A stretch of DNA of 64,000 nucleotides from Pseudomonadota bacterium (GTDB lineage Bacteria; Pseudomonadota; Gammaproteobacteria; Burkholderiales; Burkholderiaceae_C): NCBI GenBank assembly GCA_018241265.1, contig JAFEEF010000033.1:18130-82129 (forward strand), given 5' to 3'. This document shows, piece by piece, positions 21,496 through 30,013 of the stretch. Below the pieces are notes generated by a model that had not been told where the DNA came from, did not search any database, and saw nothing but the letters and a program-made list of their open reading frames with translations. Position 1 is the first letter of the stretch. Every line of letters starts with the position of its first letter. The position numbers and the translations under genes were made by a program.

Positions 21496-22725
21496 ATGTC
21501 CGTCTTCCCTCTTCCGGCCGCCACCCGCGGCCGCGCGACGCTCGCCGTGATGCTGGCGGCGCTGACCACCGGCTTCGCGATGAGCCAGGCCTATCGCACC
21601 GTCGCCGCGCTGATGGCGCCGGCGCTGCAGGCCGACTTCGGTGCCAGCCCGCAGTCGCTCGGCCTGTTCGCCGGCGCCTTCCATTTCGCGTTCGGCGCGC
21701 TGCAGATGTTCGTCGGCATCGGCATCGACCTGCACGGCATCCGGCGCACCGTGCTCGCGATGTTTCCGCTCGCGATCGCCGGTTCGGCGATGGCCGCGCT
21801 CGCGCCGCATTTCGCATGGCTGGTCGTCGCGCAGGCGCTGATCGGCGTCGGCTGCGCGCCGGCCTTCCTGGTCTGCACGGTGTTCATCGCGCGCAGCTAT
21901 CCGCCGCAGCGCTTCGCGGCCCTGTCGGGCCTCGTGCTCGGCGTCGGCGGCATCGGCATGCTGGCGACCGGCACGCCGCTCGCGTGGCTGATCGCGGCGA
22001 CGTCGTGGCGTGCCGGCTTCGGCGTGCTCGGCGCCTGCGCAGTCGCGTCGTGGGTCGCGATCTGGTGGTGCGTGACCGAGCCGCCGCGCGATGCGCCGTC
22101 CGAGCGCGAGTCGCTGGGCCAGGCGATGCGCCGGTTCGCGCAACTCTTCGCGCTGCCGCACACCGCCGGCATCGTCGCGCTCGGCTTCGTCGGCTATGCG
22201 GCCTTCATCGCGCTGCGCGGCCTCTGGCTCGGGCCGCTGCTGATCGCACGCTATCGCTGGTCGCTGGTCGACGTCGGCAACGTCGCGCTCGTGGTGTCCA
22301 TCGTGTCGATGCTCGGACCGCCGCTGTTCGGCCGGCTCGACCCGGGGCCGGCGCGGCGCCGCCGCTGGCTCGTGATCGGGACCGTCGCGATGGCCGGCCT
22401 GCTCGTCGCGATGGCGGCCGGCCTCGGCGCGGTCGCCGACGTCGGCCTGTCGATCGTGTTCGGTCTCTTGTCCGGCGTGCTGGTGCTGCAGTACGCCGAC
22501 GTGCGCGCCGCCTATCCGGCATCGATCACCGGGCGGGCCCTGGCGCTCTTCACGATGGCGATGTTCCTCGGCGTCGCGGCGATGCAGTGGTTCACCGGCT
22601 GGGTGGCCGAGCGCGCGCCGGCCTACGGCGTCGCGCCGTTCGTCGCGACGCTCGCGACGATGGCCGCGCTGCTCGCGATCGGCGCGCTCGCCTACGTCGT
22701 GCTGCCGGCGCCGCGCCGGGCCTGA
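21496..22725 (+). CDS. MFS transporter
   Basis: A 409-residue major facilitator with about 12 membrane helices. The loop-2/3 motif is relaxed (GIGIDLHGIRRTVL), and the YRTVAALMAPALQADFG opening matches the large MFS_1 group related to Bordetella-type carriers. It begins 45 bases after katG on the same strand and could be read through from it. It ends 7 bases from the convergent gloB stop. The substrate is unknown. Confidence 0.9.
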   Translation: MSVFPLPAATRGRATLAVMLAALTTGFAMSQAYRTVAALMAPALQADFGASPQSLGLFAGAFHFAFGALQMFVGIGIDLHGIRRTVLAMFPLAIAGSAMAALAPHFAWLVVAQALIGVGCAPAFLVCTVFIARSYPPQRFAALSGLVLGVGGIGMLATGTPLAWLIAATSWRAGFGVLGACAVASWVAIWWCVTEPPRDAPSERESLGQAMRRFAQLFALPHTAGIVALGFVGYAAFIALRGLWLGPLLIARYRWSLVDVGNVALVVSIVSMLGPPLFGRLDPGPARRRRWLVIGTVAMAGLLVAMAAGLGAVADVGLSIVFGLLSGVLVLQYADVRAAYPASITGRALALFTMAMFLGVAAMQWFTGWVAERAPAYGVAPFVATLATMAALLAIGALAYVVLPAPRRA

Positions 22726-22732
22726 CGTCGCG

Positions 22733-23524
22733 CTACCAGCGGTTGCGCAACTCGCGCAGCTTCACGAACACGGTGCGTGCATCGGGCTCGTCGGGCAGGT
22801 CGGGAAAGGCCTCGCGCAGCCGCGCGATCACGGTCGGGCTGGCGAGCCGGAAGAAGGTGTTGATCTCCGACTCGACCGCCAGGGTCGACACGTAGGCCCG
22901 GCTCGGATCCTGGCCGCTCAGCTCGTCGAGCAGCGCGCGCGCCCGTGCGTTGTCGGGCTCGCGGTCGAGCGTGAAGCGCAGGTTGTTCTCGATGTAGTCG
23001 TGGCCGGGATAGACGAGCGTGTCGTCCGGCAGCCGCGCGAGCTGGCGCGAGAAGGTGTCGTAGAGCGCCTCGGGATGGCCGCCGTTGTGGCAGTTGCCGG
23101 CCCCCGCGTTGAACAGCGTGTCGCCGCAGAACAGCGCCTTGCGCTCGCCATGCGCGCACAGGCAGACGTGGCACATCGTGTGGCCGGGCGTGTCCAGCGT
23201 CTCGAGCTCGACGGTGCGGCCGACCTTCACGACGTCGCCGGCCGCGAGGCCGCGATCGACGCCGGCGATCTTGTCCTTGGCCTTCTCGTGCGCGAGCAGC
23301 TTGGCGCCGGTGGCTGCGACCATCGCCGCGTTGCCGCCGGTGTGGTCGTGGTGCTCGTGGGTGTTGAGGATCTGCGTGATGGCCCAGCCTTCGTCGCGCG
23401 CCGCACGCAGGCACTTCTCGTGGTCGAGCGGATCGATCGCGAGCGCCTCGCCGGTCTCGGCGCAGGCGATCAGGTAGTTGAAGTTGCGGTAGGCGTTGCC
23501 GGTCCAGATCTGCTTGACGATCAC
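22733..23524 (-). CDS. gloB: Hydroxyacylglutathione hydrolase (glyoxalase II)
   Basis: A 263-residue metallo-beta-lactamase-fold enzyme that splits S-lactoylglutathione to lactate and glutathione. The binuclear metal motif is THEHHDHTGG (about 55-64); further ligands are in DTPGHTMCHV, FCGDTLF and the late GHDYIENN. The C-terminal substrate-binding domain is full length. Translation starts at GTG 23524, which has GAGGAG 8 bases upstream; no in-frame ATG fits the family N-terminus. A possible glyoxalase I partner is the VOC gene at 49218. Confidence 0.94.
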   Translation of the reverse strand: MIVKQIWTGNAYRNFNYLIACAETGEALAIDPLDHEKCLRAARDEGWAITQILNTHEHHDHTGGNAAMVAATGAKLLAHEKAKDKIAGVDRGLAAGDVVKVGRTVELETLDTPGHTMCHVCLCAHGERKALFCGDTLFNAGAGNCHNGGHPEALYDTFSRQLARLPDDTLVYPGHDYIENNLRFTLDREPDNARARALLDELSGQDPSRAYVSTLAVESEINTFFRLASPTVIARLREAFPDLPDEPDARTVFVKLRELRNRW

Positions 23525-23741
23525 GCTGAAGCTCCTCGAGGACAGGTCGAGCGCAGCGGGTCGACGTGCGCCGTCGGCACGCGACCCGCCAGTTCGACAC
23601 ATCAGGTAACGAGCGAAACCCGCCTGCACGCATCCCGCATCGACTAGGGATTGCGACCGCCGGGCGACAGGCCGAGCGTACGCCATCGGCTTCGCCCGCT
23701 CGGGCGCGCCGGATTTGTCCACCGAAGCCTCCGCGAGGAAC

Positions 23742-25826
23742 ATGCAGGCAGCACGGGCCCAGGCGAGTCGAACGAAGGCGGGCGCCGCCGGCCCGGCATC
23801 GAGCGCCGGCCGACTCGTGCTGCGGCGCAAGTGCGAGCGCTGCGGCACCGAAGAGCCGCCGCGGCCCCTCCTCGATCCGGGGATCGGCAGCCTGACGAGC
23901 AGCGGGCGGCCGGGATGCCCCGCCTGTGCAGCGGCCGGCGCGTCATCGTGGCTGCGGCGCGCGCCGGCCTCGGCCGCGTCGTCGCTGACGATCGAGCCCG
24001 CCGACAGCGCGGCCGAGCACGAGGCGGACCGCATCGCCGATCGCGTGCTCGACGGTCCTGCGCCCGCAGCCGCATGGCGCGTCCAGCGCGACGCGGCGTC
24101 GCCGGGCGGCACCGCGTTGGCCGCACCGGCCAGCGTCGATCGGGCGCTGGCCGCACCGGGCCGGCCGCTGGCTCCGGCGCTGCGCAAGGACATGGAAGCG
24201 CGCTTCGGCCACGACTTCGCGCAGGTGCGCGTGCACACCGACGGCCTCGCCGCGCAATCGGCGCGCGACGTCGATGCGCAGGCCTACACCGTGGGCCACG
24301 ACGTCGTGTTCGCTGCCGGGCGCTATCGTCCCGGCAGCGCCGAAGGCCGCCGCCTGATCGCGCACGAGTTGACGCACGTGGTCCAGCAAGGCGGCGGCCT
24401 CGCGCGCACGCTCCAGCGCCAGCCGGCGAACTGCGACGCGCTGCTGCTGACGCCGCAGAACGCCGGCACCGTCAGCGGCATCGCGGTGCATCAGGCGATC
24501 CTCGCCCACTTCATGACCGCGGTGCCCGGTGCGCGCCGCGTGTCGATCCCCGGCGCGTCGGCCGCGCCGTTGCGCACGCAAGGGCTGTGCGGCGAAGACG
24601 CCAGCATGATCAAGCCGCAGATCGGACGGTCCGGCCCGGGCAGCGGACGCGGCAGCGCGCAGCTCGGTCTCGGCTCGCCCGACCTGGCGCGATCGACCCT
24701 CAACGGCGCACTCGAGATCGCCGAGATCAAGCCGGCGTCCGTCTTGTGCCTGGTCGACGGCGCGGCGCAGCTCGACAACTACCTCGTGCAGGGCAATGCG
24801 CCCGATGCGCCGGCGCAGACCTGGCGCACGACCCAGGCGATCAATGCGGTGATCCCGATGCTGCCGAGCACGTATCTGCCGCCGCCGCTGTTCGTCGGCG
24901 GCTGCCCGGTGCAGACGGCGTGGTGCTCGCCCGGGCTCATGGTCTACAACATCGAATGCGCCGAGCCGCCGCCCATTCCCGTCCCGCAGGAACAGGAGCA
25001 GGAGCAGGAACAGGAATCTCCGGCGCAGGACGAACCGGCGCTTCGCCTGCCGCACGGACCGGTGTGGGATCTCGTCTACGGGCTCATCATCGTGCTCGGC
25101 ACCCTCGCGATCATCGGCACCGTTGTCGGCAAGCTCGGCGCGCTGCTGGGCATGCTGGCGCGCGCGCTCGGCTTGACGCTCGGTCTGCTCGCCGGCGGCG
25201 TGGCGACCGCCGGCGCGGCCACGACCGGAAGCCCGAGGCCGGGCGGCAAGCCGGTGCCGACGCCCGGGCCCTCCGGACCCGCGACCGGGCCGACCGCGCC
25301 GCCGCGCGACCGCACCACGACCCCGGGATCGCGCAAGTCGCCGGGCTCGGCGACGACGCCGGCGGCACCGGCCAAGGCCGCCGGGCCGACGGTCCAGATC
25401 GACCTGATCGAGGGCCTGAATCTCGACACGCTGTCGCCCGGCATGATCTTCCCGCTGATGCTCTCCGACATGAAGAGCCGGCACGACGTCGCGATCATGG
25501 AAGTCACCGGCGTCAAGAAGGAACGCGACCGCACGACCATCGACCTGCAAGCCCTGCAGGAGCATGCCGATGCCGCGCCCGGCCAGGCGCGGCCGACCGT
25601 GCTGATGGGCCGCCGCTACGCCGTCACGCATCCGCACCGCGGCTCCGAACCCCCCGGGCTCGTCGGCGAAGTCGTCAAGCCGGGCGCGGATCCGGCGTGG
25701 TGGTGGACCTATCTCGACAACCTCGCCAAGCAGCTCGACGCCAGCGGCCGCAAGGTCGAAGCGGACGGCGTGCGGCAGGAGATCCGGCGCCAGCAGGACC
25801 TGCAGCGCAAGGCCGGCCGCAAGTGA
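23742..25826 (+). CDS. DUF4157 protein with HExxH motif and zinc-ribbon-like N-terminus
   Basis: A 694-residue protein. Near the N-terminus a CERCG...CPAC pair could form a zinc ribbon. The DUF4157 domain spans about 75-225: the EHEADRIADRVL helix, then FGHDFAQVRVHTDG and HELTHVVQQ, whose His208, Glu209 and His212 form a metallopeptidase motif. A run of ten alternating Q and E residues (about 416-425) leads to a hydrophobic region (about 440-495) that could cross a membrane, then a Pro/Thr/Gly-rich linker and a 150-residue C-terminal domain I do not recognise. DUF4157 is known from cargo and accessory proteins of extracellular contractile injection systems; no such structural genes are in the window. 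ATG 23742 is chosen over TTG 23715 for its GAGGA site. Confidence 0.75.
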   Translation: MQAARAQASRTKAGAAGPASSAGRLVLRRKCERCGTEEPPRPLLDPGIGSLTSSGRPGCPACAAAGASSWLRRAPASAASSLTIEPADSAAEHEADRIADRVLDGPAPAAAWRVQRDAASPGGTALAAPASVDRALAAPGRPLAPALRKDMEARFGHDFAQVRVHTDGLAAQSARDVDAQAYTVGHDVVFAAGRYRPGSAEGRRLIAHELTHVVQQGGGLARTLQRQPANCDALLLTPQNAGTVSGIAVHQAILAHFMTAVPGARRVSIPGASAAPLRTQGLCGEDASMIKPQIGRSGPGSGRGSAQLGLGSPDLARSTLNGALEIAEIKPASVLCLVDGAAQLDNYLVQGNAPDAPAQTWRTTQAINAVIPMLPSTYLPPPLFVGGCPVQTAWCSPGLMVYNIECAEPPPIPVPQEQEQEQEQESPAQDEPALRLPHGPVWDLVYGLIIVLGTLAIIGTVVGKLGALLGMLARALGLTLGLLAGGVATAGAATTGSPRPGGKPVPTPGPSGPATGPTAPPRDRTTTPGSRKSPGSATTPAAPAKAAGPTVQIDLIEGLNLDTLSPGMIFPLMLSDMKSRHDVAIMEVTGVKKERDRTTIDLQALQEHADAAPGQARPTVLMGRRYAVTHPHRGSEPPGLVGEVVKPGADPAWWWTYLDNLAKQLDASGRKVEADGVRQEIRRQQDLQRKAGRK

Positions 25827-25872
25827 CGCGAGCCGGCCGGGCGACCCATCGACCGCGGCTGACGCGCCGCGC

Positions 25873-28401
25873 TCAGCGCAATCTGAACACCACGCCGCAG
25901 CCCTGCCCGAACGCGCAGCTCGTCGCGCCGCCGTCGTAGGCCGCGCCGTACCAGTCGCCGTTGGCGGCCTGCAGCAGGGCACGCGGCCCGTAGCCGTGGC
26001 TGCTCGCCGTGTTCGACGGGAAGAACGCATACAGCACCGTGCCGCCGCTGCCGTCTGCGTTCAGGCGGAACAGCGCGCCGCCGCCGAGCGCACCGCCGCC
26101 GTTGGTGTAGCCATAGAGCGCGCCATCGCGGCCGATCGCGATGCCGCCCGGCGACGTGCCGAGCGCCGCGGTCGCGGCGAAGCTGTAGAGCGTCGTGTAG
26201 ACGCCCGCCGTGTCGATGCGGAACACGCTGCCCTTGTTGCTCGCGCCGCCGGTCTGCGTCACGCCGAACAGCGTGCCGTCGGCCGCGCGCACGAGTCCGA
26301 CCGGCTTGCCTTCGGCCGCTGCAAAGCCGTGCAGTACCTGCAGCGTGGATGTCGCGGGGCTGTAGCGGAACACCGTGCCGACGCCCGCCGCGCCGCCCCC
26401 CTGGTTCGCGCCATAGACGTTGCCGTCGTCGCCGGCGATCAGCACCGCCGGGTCGTTGCCTTCGCCGGCGGTCGCGAAGGCATGCACCGTCGCGAAGCCG
26501 ATGCCGCGGTAGCGGAATAGCGTCCCCGGCGTCGAGCCGTAGACGTCGCCGCCGAGCGCGACGACGTTGCTGCGCGGGAAGGCGCCGTCCGCGAGGCCCT
26601 TGAACTTGTAGAGCAGGTCGAGCGCACCGCTGCTGCGCCGCACGCGGAACAACGTGCCGCAGCCGGTCGGGTTCTCGATGTTGTTGCAGCCGGTCGCGAT
26701 GCCGTAGTAGCCGCCGTTCACGCTCGTGCCGTAGAGGTACGGGCCCACCTCGACGATCGCATTCGGCAGGTTCAAGCCGCGTGCCAGCACGGTCTGCGCA
26801 CCGGCCGGGGTGACCTTGTAGAGCACCGAGCTCGGAAAGTTGTACGACGTGGTGCCGTAGAAGCTGCCGTCGATCGACTGGATCAGGTTGGTCGGTCCCG
26901 CGCCGTCGGCGCAATCCGGATACGGCGAGCCGGGGCAGAACGCGAACAGCACCGAATAGCGATGGTCGGAGCGCTGGAACGGTTCGGTCGTGTAGCCGGT
27001 GCCCGCGGCGTTGGCGATGCCGAGCTGCGCGAGCGTCGGCGCGCCGACCGGCACGCTGGTCACCAGGGTCTGGTCGCTCTGCACGTTGAAGCCGGTGTCG
27101 ACGCCGCCGAACTGCATCGACTGCGTGCCGGTGAACTGGCTGCCGCTGACCTTGACGCGCGTGCCCGTCGGGCCGCTGCCCGGATCGAAGGTCGTGACGA
27201 CAGGCGCGCCGGCCGGTACCTGCGCCAGCTCGAACAAGGTGCCGCAACCCGAGCAGCCGGACGGATCGATGCCGCCGCCCGCCGCCACGCCGAAGAGACG
27301 CCCATCGGCGAGCTGTGCGATGCCGCCGGGCGCGGAGCCGTCGAGCTGGCCCTGGAAGTCGTAGAGGAAGCTCAACGTCGAGGGCGACGTGATGCGGAAG
27401 GTCGTGCCGATGCCTTGGCGGCCGCCGCCCGCGGCGGTGCCGTAGATCGTGCCGTCGCTGCCCAGGGTCAGCCGATAGGGCGGATCGCCGTCGGTGTAGT
27501 CGAACTGGTACAAGGTGCGCAGCTGGTTGCGGCCGATGTCGTAGCGGTCGACGCGGCCCGAGCCGTAGGGATCGCTGTCGAAGGTGAAGTACATCGCGCC
27601 GTCGCTGCCGGCGATGAAGTTGGCCGCGCCGTCGCCCCAGTTGTTGCCGATGGCCGGCAAGAGCGCCACCAGCGGCGTGATGACGCCGGCGGGCGTGATG
27701 CGATAGACGTAGTCGGGCGCCGACACGCCGTGGTAGTGGCCGTAGAAGTTGTGGTCGGGCCCTACACCGAGGCCGTCGGGCGCATGGCCGTCGGCGCAGT
27801 TGGCTTGCGAGCAGAAGCCGTGCAGCACCGTCAGCACGCCGCCGGTCGTCAGCTTGTAGACCGCGCCGTCGTTGTCGGGAAAGCCGTAGCTCGTGCCGTA
27901 GAGGTTGCCGTCGGACGCGTAGACCAGGCCGCTGGGCGCCGAGCCGTCGCTGCCGCCGGTGAACTTCCACAGCACCGCGTAGCCGGTCGCTGCCGCATAG
28001 CGGAAGACCACGCCGCAGCCGTAGCCGGACTGGCAGCCGGACTGCCCGCCGGTCAGCGTGTAGCCGTAGAGATCGCCGCTCGGCGCGACGACGAGGCTCG
28101 CCAGCACGCCATGGCTGCAGCAGCTCGGCACCTGCATCGAGCCGTCGCTGCCGTCGAAGGCATGCAGCACGCTGAACGAGCCGTCGGCGGCACGGCGGAA
28201 CAAGGTGCCGTGGCCGCTGCCGCCGTTCTGGCTGATGCCGTAGACCGAGCCGTCGGGCGCGGCGGCGACGGCCTGCGGTTGCGCACCGTCGGGGCCTTCG
28301 AAGACGTGGGTCGTGACGGCCACGTACCCTTGCGCGGCGGCAGCGCCGGCCGCAGCCAGCATGCAAAGCGACAGCAGCCAGACGGCAGCGATCCGGACCA
28401 T
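25873..28401 (-). CDS. Secreted GloVer-repeat protein (7 + 7 repeats around a TIG domain)
   Basis: An 842-residue exported protein with a signal peptide (residues 1-24, ending AAAAQG). I count fourteen copies of the choice-of-anchor tandem repeat (pattern dG-x-hYG-x-T-x-GG...GtvFR). Seven lie before an IPT/TIG domain at about 395-465 (FDPGSGPTGTRVKVSGSQF) and seven after it. The symmetry suggests two seven-bladed propellers joined by an Ig-like domain. A strong ribosome site, GGGAGGAG, precedes the ATG. The gene converges with the DUF4157 gene, 46 bases apart. A role at the cell surface is likely; no C-terminal anchor is visible. Confidence 0.88.
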   Translation of the reverse strand: MVRIAAVWLLSLCMLAAAGAAAAQGYVAVTTHVFEGPDGAQPQAVAAAPDGSVYGISQNGGSGHGTLFRRAADGSFSVLHAFDGSDGSMQVPSCCSHGVLASLVVAPSGDLYGYTLTGGQSGCQSGYGCGVVFRYAAATGYAVLWKFTGGSDGSAPSGLVYASDGNLYGTSYGFPDNDGAVYKLTTGGVLTVLHGFCSQANCADGHAPDGLGVGPDHNFYGHYHGVSAPDYVYRITPAGVITPLVALLPAIGNNWGDGAANFIAGSDGAMYFTFDSDPYGSGRVDRYDIGRNQLRTLYQFDYTDGDPPYRLTLGSDGTIYGTAAGGGRQGIGTTFRITSPSTLSFLYDFQGQLDGSAPGGIAQLADGRLFGVAAGGGIDPSGCSGCGTLFELAQVPAGAPVVTTFDPGSGPTGTRVKVSGSQFTGTQSMQFGGVDTGFNVQSDQTLVTSVPVGAPTLAQLGIANAAGTGYTTEPFQRSDHRYSVLFAFCPGSPYPDCADGAGPTNLIQSIDGSFYGTTSYNFPSSVLYKVTPAGAQTVLARGLNLPNAIVEVGPYLYGTSVNGGYYGIATGCNNIENPTGCGTLFRVRRSSGALDLLYKFKGLADGAFPRSNVVALGGDVYGSTPGTLFRYRGIGFATVHAFATAGEGNDPAVLIAGDDGNVYGANQGGGAAGVGTVFRYSPATSTLQVLHGFAAAEGKPVGLVRAADGTLFGVTQTGGASNKGSVFRIDTAGVYTTLYSFAATAALGTSPGGIAIGRDGALYGYTNGGGALGGGALFRLNADGSGGTVLYAFFPSNTASSHGYGPRALLQAANGDWYGAAYDGGATSCAFGQGCGVVFRLR

Positions 28402-28526
28402 GGCTCTCCTCCCGACGATGCCATTACGGCGTCAGACGAGTATCGGCGACCCGGTGCGGTCTTCAAGCCGTCGCGGCTGCTGCTGTTAGGGATGCACGCG
28501 TGGCGGGCTCGGGCCAGTCGGTAGCG

Positions 28527-28736
28527 TCAGCCTTGCGGCGGCGGCGCAGCGGCCTTCTCGCTCCACAGCGTGCCGCCGGTCGCCCAGTCGCTTCGCTTGA
28601 TGTCGTAGATCAGGATGTCCACCGAATCGGGCGAGCCGCCGAGCACGCGCACGCAGGCATCGGTGAGTTCCTTCGCGAGCGCGCGCTTCTGCTCGGCGGT
28701 GCGGCCTTCGAACATCTCGACTCTGAGGGTGGGCAT
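28527..28736 (-). CDS. 4-oxalocrotonate tautomerase family protein (intact copy)
   Basis: A 69-residue tautomerase with the catalytic Pro next to the initiator Met (MPTLRVEMFEGRTAEQKRAL), arginine in the usual helix and the conserved DILIYDIKRSDWATGG strand. AAGGAG lies 8 bases before the ATG, which fixes the start. It is 33 bases downstream of the class II aldolase gene, and the two may act in sequence on a hydroxy-acid or keto-acid. A truncated second copy of this gene is found at 39385-39502 in the same orientation. Confidence 0.92.
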   Translation of the reverse strand: MPTLRVEMFEGRTAEQKRALAKELTDACVRVLGGSPDSVDILIYDIKRSDWATGGTLWSEKAAAPPPQG

Positions 28737-28769
28737 GGCGTTCTCTCCTTCGACGTTGAGCAAGCAGGT

Positions 28770-29519
28770 TCAGTCGCGATAGCCGGGCTGGTCGCGGTCC
28801 AGGCCGCGCAGCAGCGCCGGCCATTCGATGTCGCCGTCGAGCACGCTGCCGTCGCCCACCCATTGCCGGTAGGTCAGCTCCGCGACCTCGGGCGGCACGA
28901 CGCGCACGCGCCCGCCGGTCGCGGCCATCGCGGTGAGCTGCGCCTGCGCGGCGCGGTCGAGCAGGTACATCAGCATCCACGCCTCGGCGACGGTGCGGCC
29001 GACCGTCAGCGGGCCGTGGTTGTCGAGGATCAGGCCGTCGAGCGCGCCGAGGTTGGCGATCATGCGCGCTTGTTCTTCACGGCCGAGCGCGAGGCCTTCG
29101 TAGGCATGCCGGCCGAGCCGGCCGTGCAGCCGCATCGCGAACTGCGATGTCGGCCGCAGGCCGTCGGGCAGCATCGCGAGCGCGACGCCCCACGCGGTAT
29201 GCAGGTGCAGCACGCATTCAACTTCGGGCCGCGCCGCATGGATGCAGCCGTGGATCGCGAAGCCGCTCGGATTGACCGGCCGGCCGCTGCCGTCGACGAC
29301 CTTGCCGTGCACGTCGACCTTCACGAGCGACGATGCGGTGATCTCGTCGAAGCGCGCACCGAACGGGTTGATCAGGTAGACGCCCGGCTCGCCCGGCACG
29401 CTCGCCGAGATGTGGGTGTAGATCGTGTCGTCCCAGCCGCGCTGCGCCGCGAGGCGATAGGCGGCGGCGAGGTCGATGCGGACGTCCGCTTCGGTGCGTG
29501 GTGGCGACAGGGCTGGCAT
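28770..29519 (-). CDS. Class II aldolase/adducin family protein
   Basis: A 249-residue zinc-dependent aldolase-fold protein. Zinc histidines are in VLHLHTAWG and in the later DNHGPLTVG segment; a Glu/Asp-bearing ILDNHG follows the family. The fold covers L-fuculose-phosphate aldolase, some decarboxylases and enzymes of unknown role; the adducin-like subtype with NPSGFAIHGCIHAARPEV usually lacks a proven substrate. It is first in a two-gene unit with the tautomerase. Confidence 0.9.
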   Translation of the reverse strand: MPALSPPRTEADVRIDLAAAYRLAAQRGWDDTIYTHISASVPGEPGVYLINPFGARFDEITASSLVKVDVHGKVVDGSGRPVNPSGFAIHGCIHAARPEVECVLHLHTAWGVALAMLPDGLRPTSQFAMRLHGRLGRHAYEGLALGREEQARMIANLGALDGLILDNHGPLTVGRTVAEAWMLMYLLDRAAQAQLTAMAATGGRVRVVPPEVAELTYRQWVGDGSVLDGDIEWPALLRGLDRDQPGYRD

Positions 29520-29770
29520 CGGGACGGCATCCTACCCGTGCCGCCGCGACTTCGCCTGAGCCGGCCTTGATTCACGGCCTTCATCCACGGCATGAATTCG
29601 AGGCATGCCCCGCCGTGCCTCGACAGCCATCGGCGCGCTGCCTACATTGAAGGCCAGGCCCAAGGCCCCTCGACAACGTCCGAAGCGAGGGGCTTGCCGG
29701 GCCGACGCGCCCGAAGCGATGCCCGTACGCATCGTTGCGATCCTTCAACGCGACTCCCCAGGAGAACAAC

Positions 29771-29956
29771 GTGCATACGACGCGCGATCCCTTCTTGCTC
29801 CAGCTCGATCTGCTGCGCCAGCGCAGCCTCGCCCAGTCCGGCACGCAGATCCTCGTCGGCGAGCCGAGGCGACGCCGCGACGACGATCCACCCGTGGACT
29901 TGCTGTTCCCGCCGCCGGATGCCGAGTCCTGCGCGCCCCTGTCCGTGCCCGCTTGA
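29771..29956 (+). CDS. Possible small protein, 61 residues
   Basis: A short frame starting at GTG 29771 (HTTRDPFLLQLDLLRQRSLA...) with AGGAG 6 bases upstream, a better ribosome site than chance would give. It has an Arg-Arg-Arg-Arg-Asp-Asp-Asp patch and a proline-rich end. No family is recognised. It lies in the 494-base gap between the divergent aldolase gene and the end of the TIR gene; the rest of this gap holds one hairpin (GCCCCTCG and CGAGGGGC arms, 29664-29693) and nothing else I can name. Confidence 0.4.
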   Translation: MHTTRDPFLLQLDLLRQRSLAQSGTQILVGEPRRRRDDDPPVDLLFPPPDAESCAPLSVPA

Positions 29957-30013
29957 GCGCGACGCTTCCAACGGCTCGCGCGCGAAGTCGGCCGAGAGGC
30001 GCCTGTCGCGCAA

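Noticed and set aside
24988..25017. Alternating CAG-GAR hexamer repeat in the DUF4157 gene
   Set aside because: Considered as a phase-variable microsatellite. The units are 6 bases, so changes would keep frame, and the copies are imperfect; treated as a coded Q/E linker.
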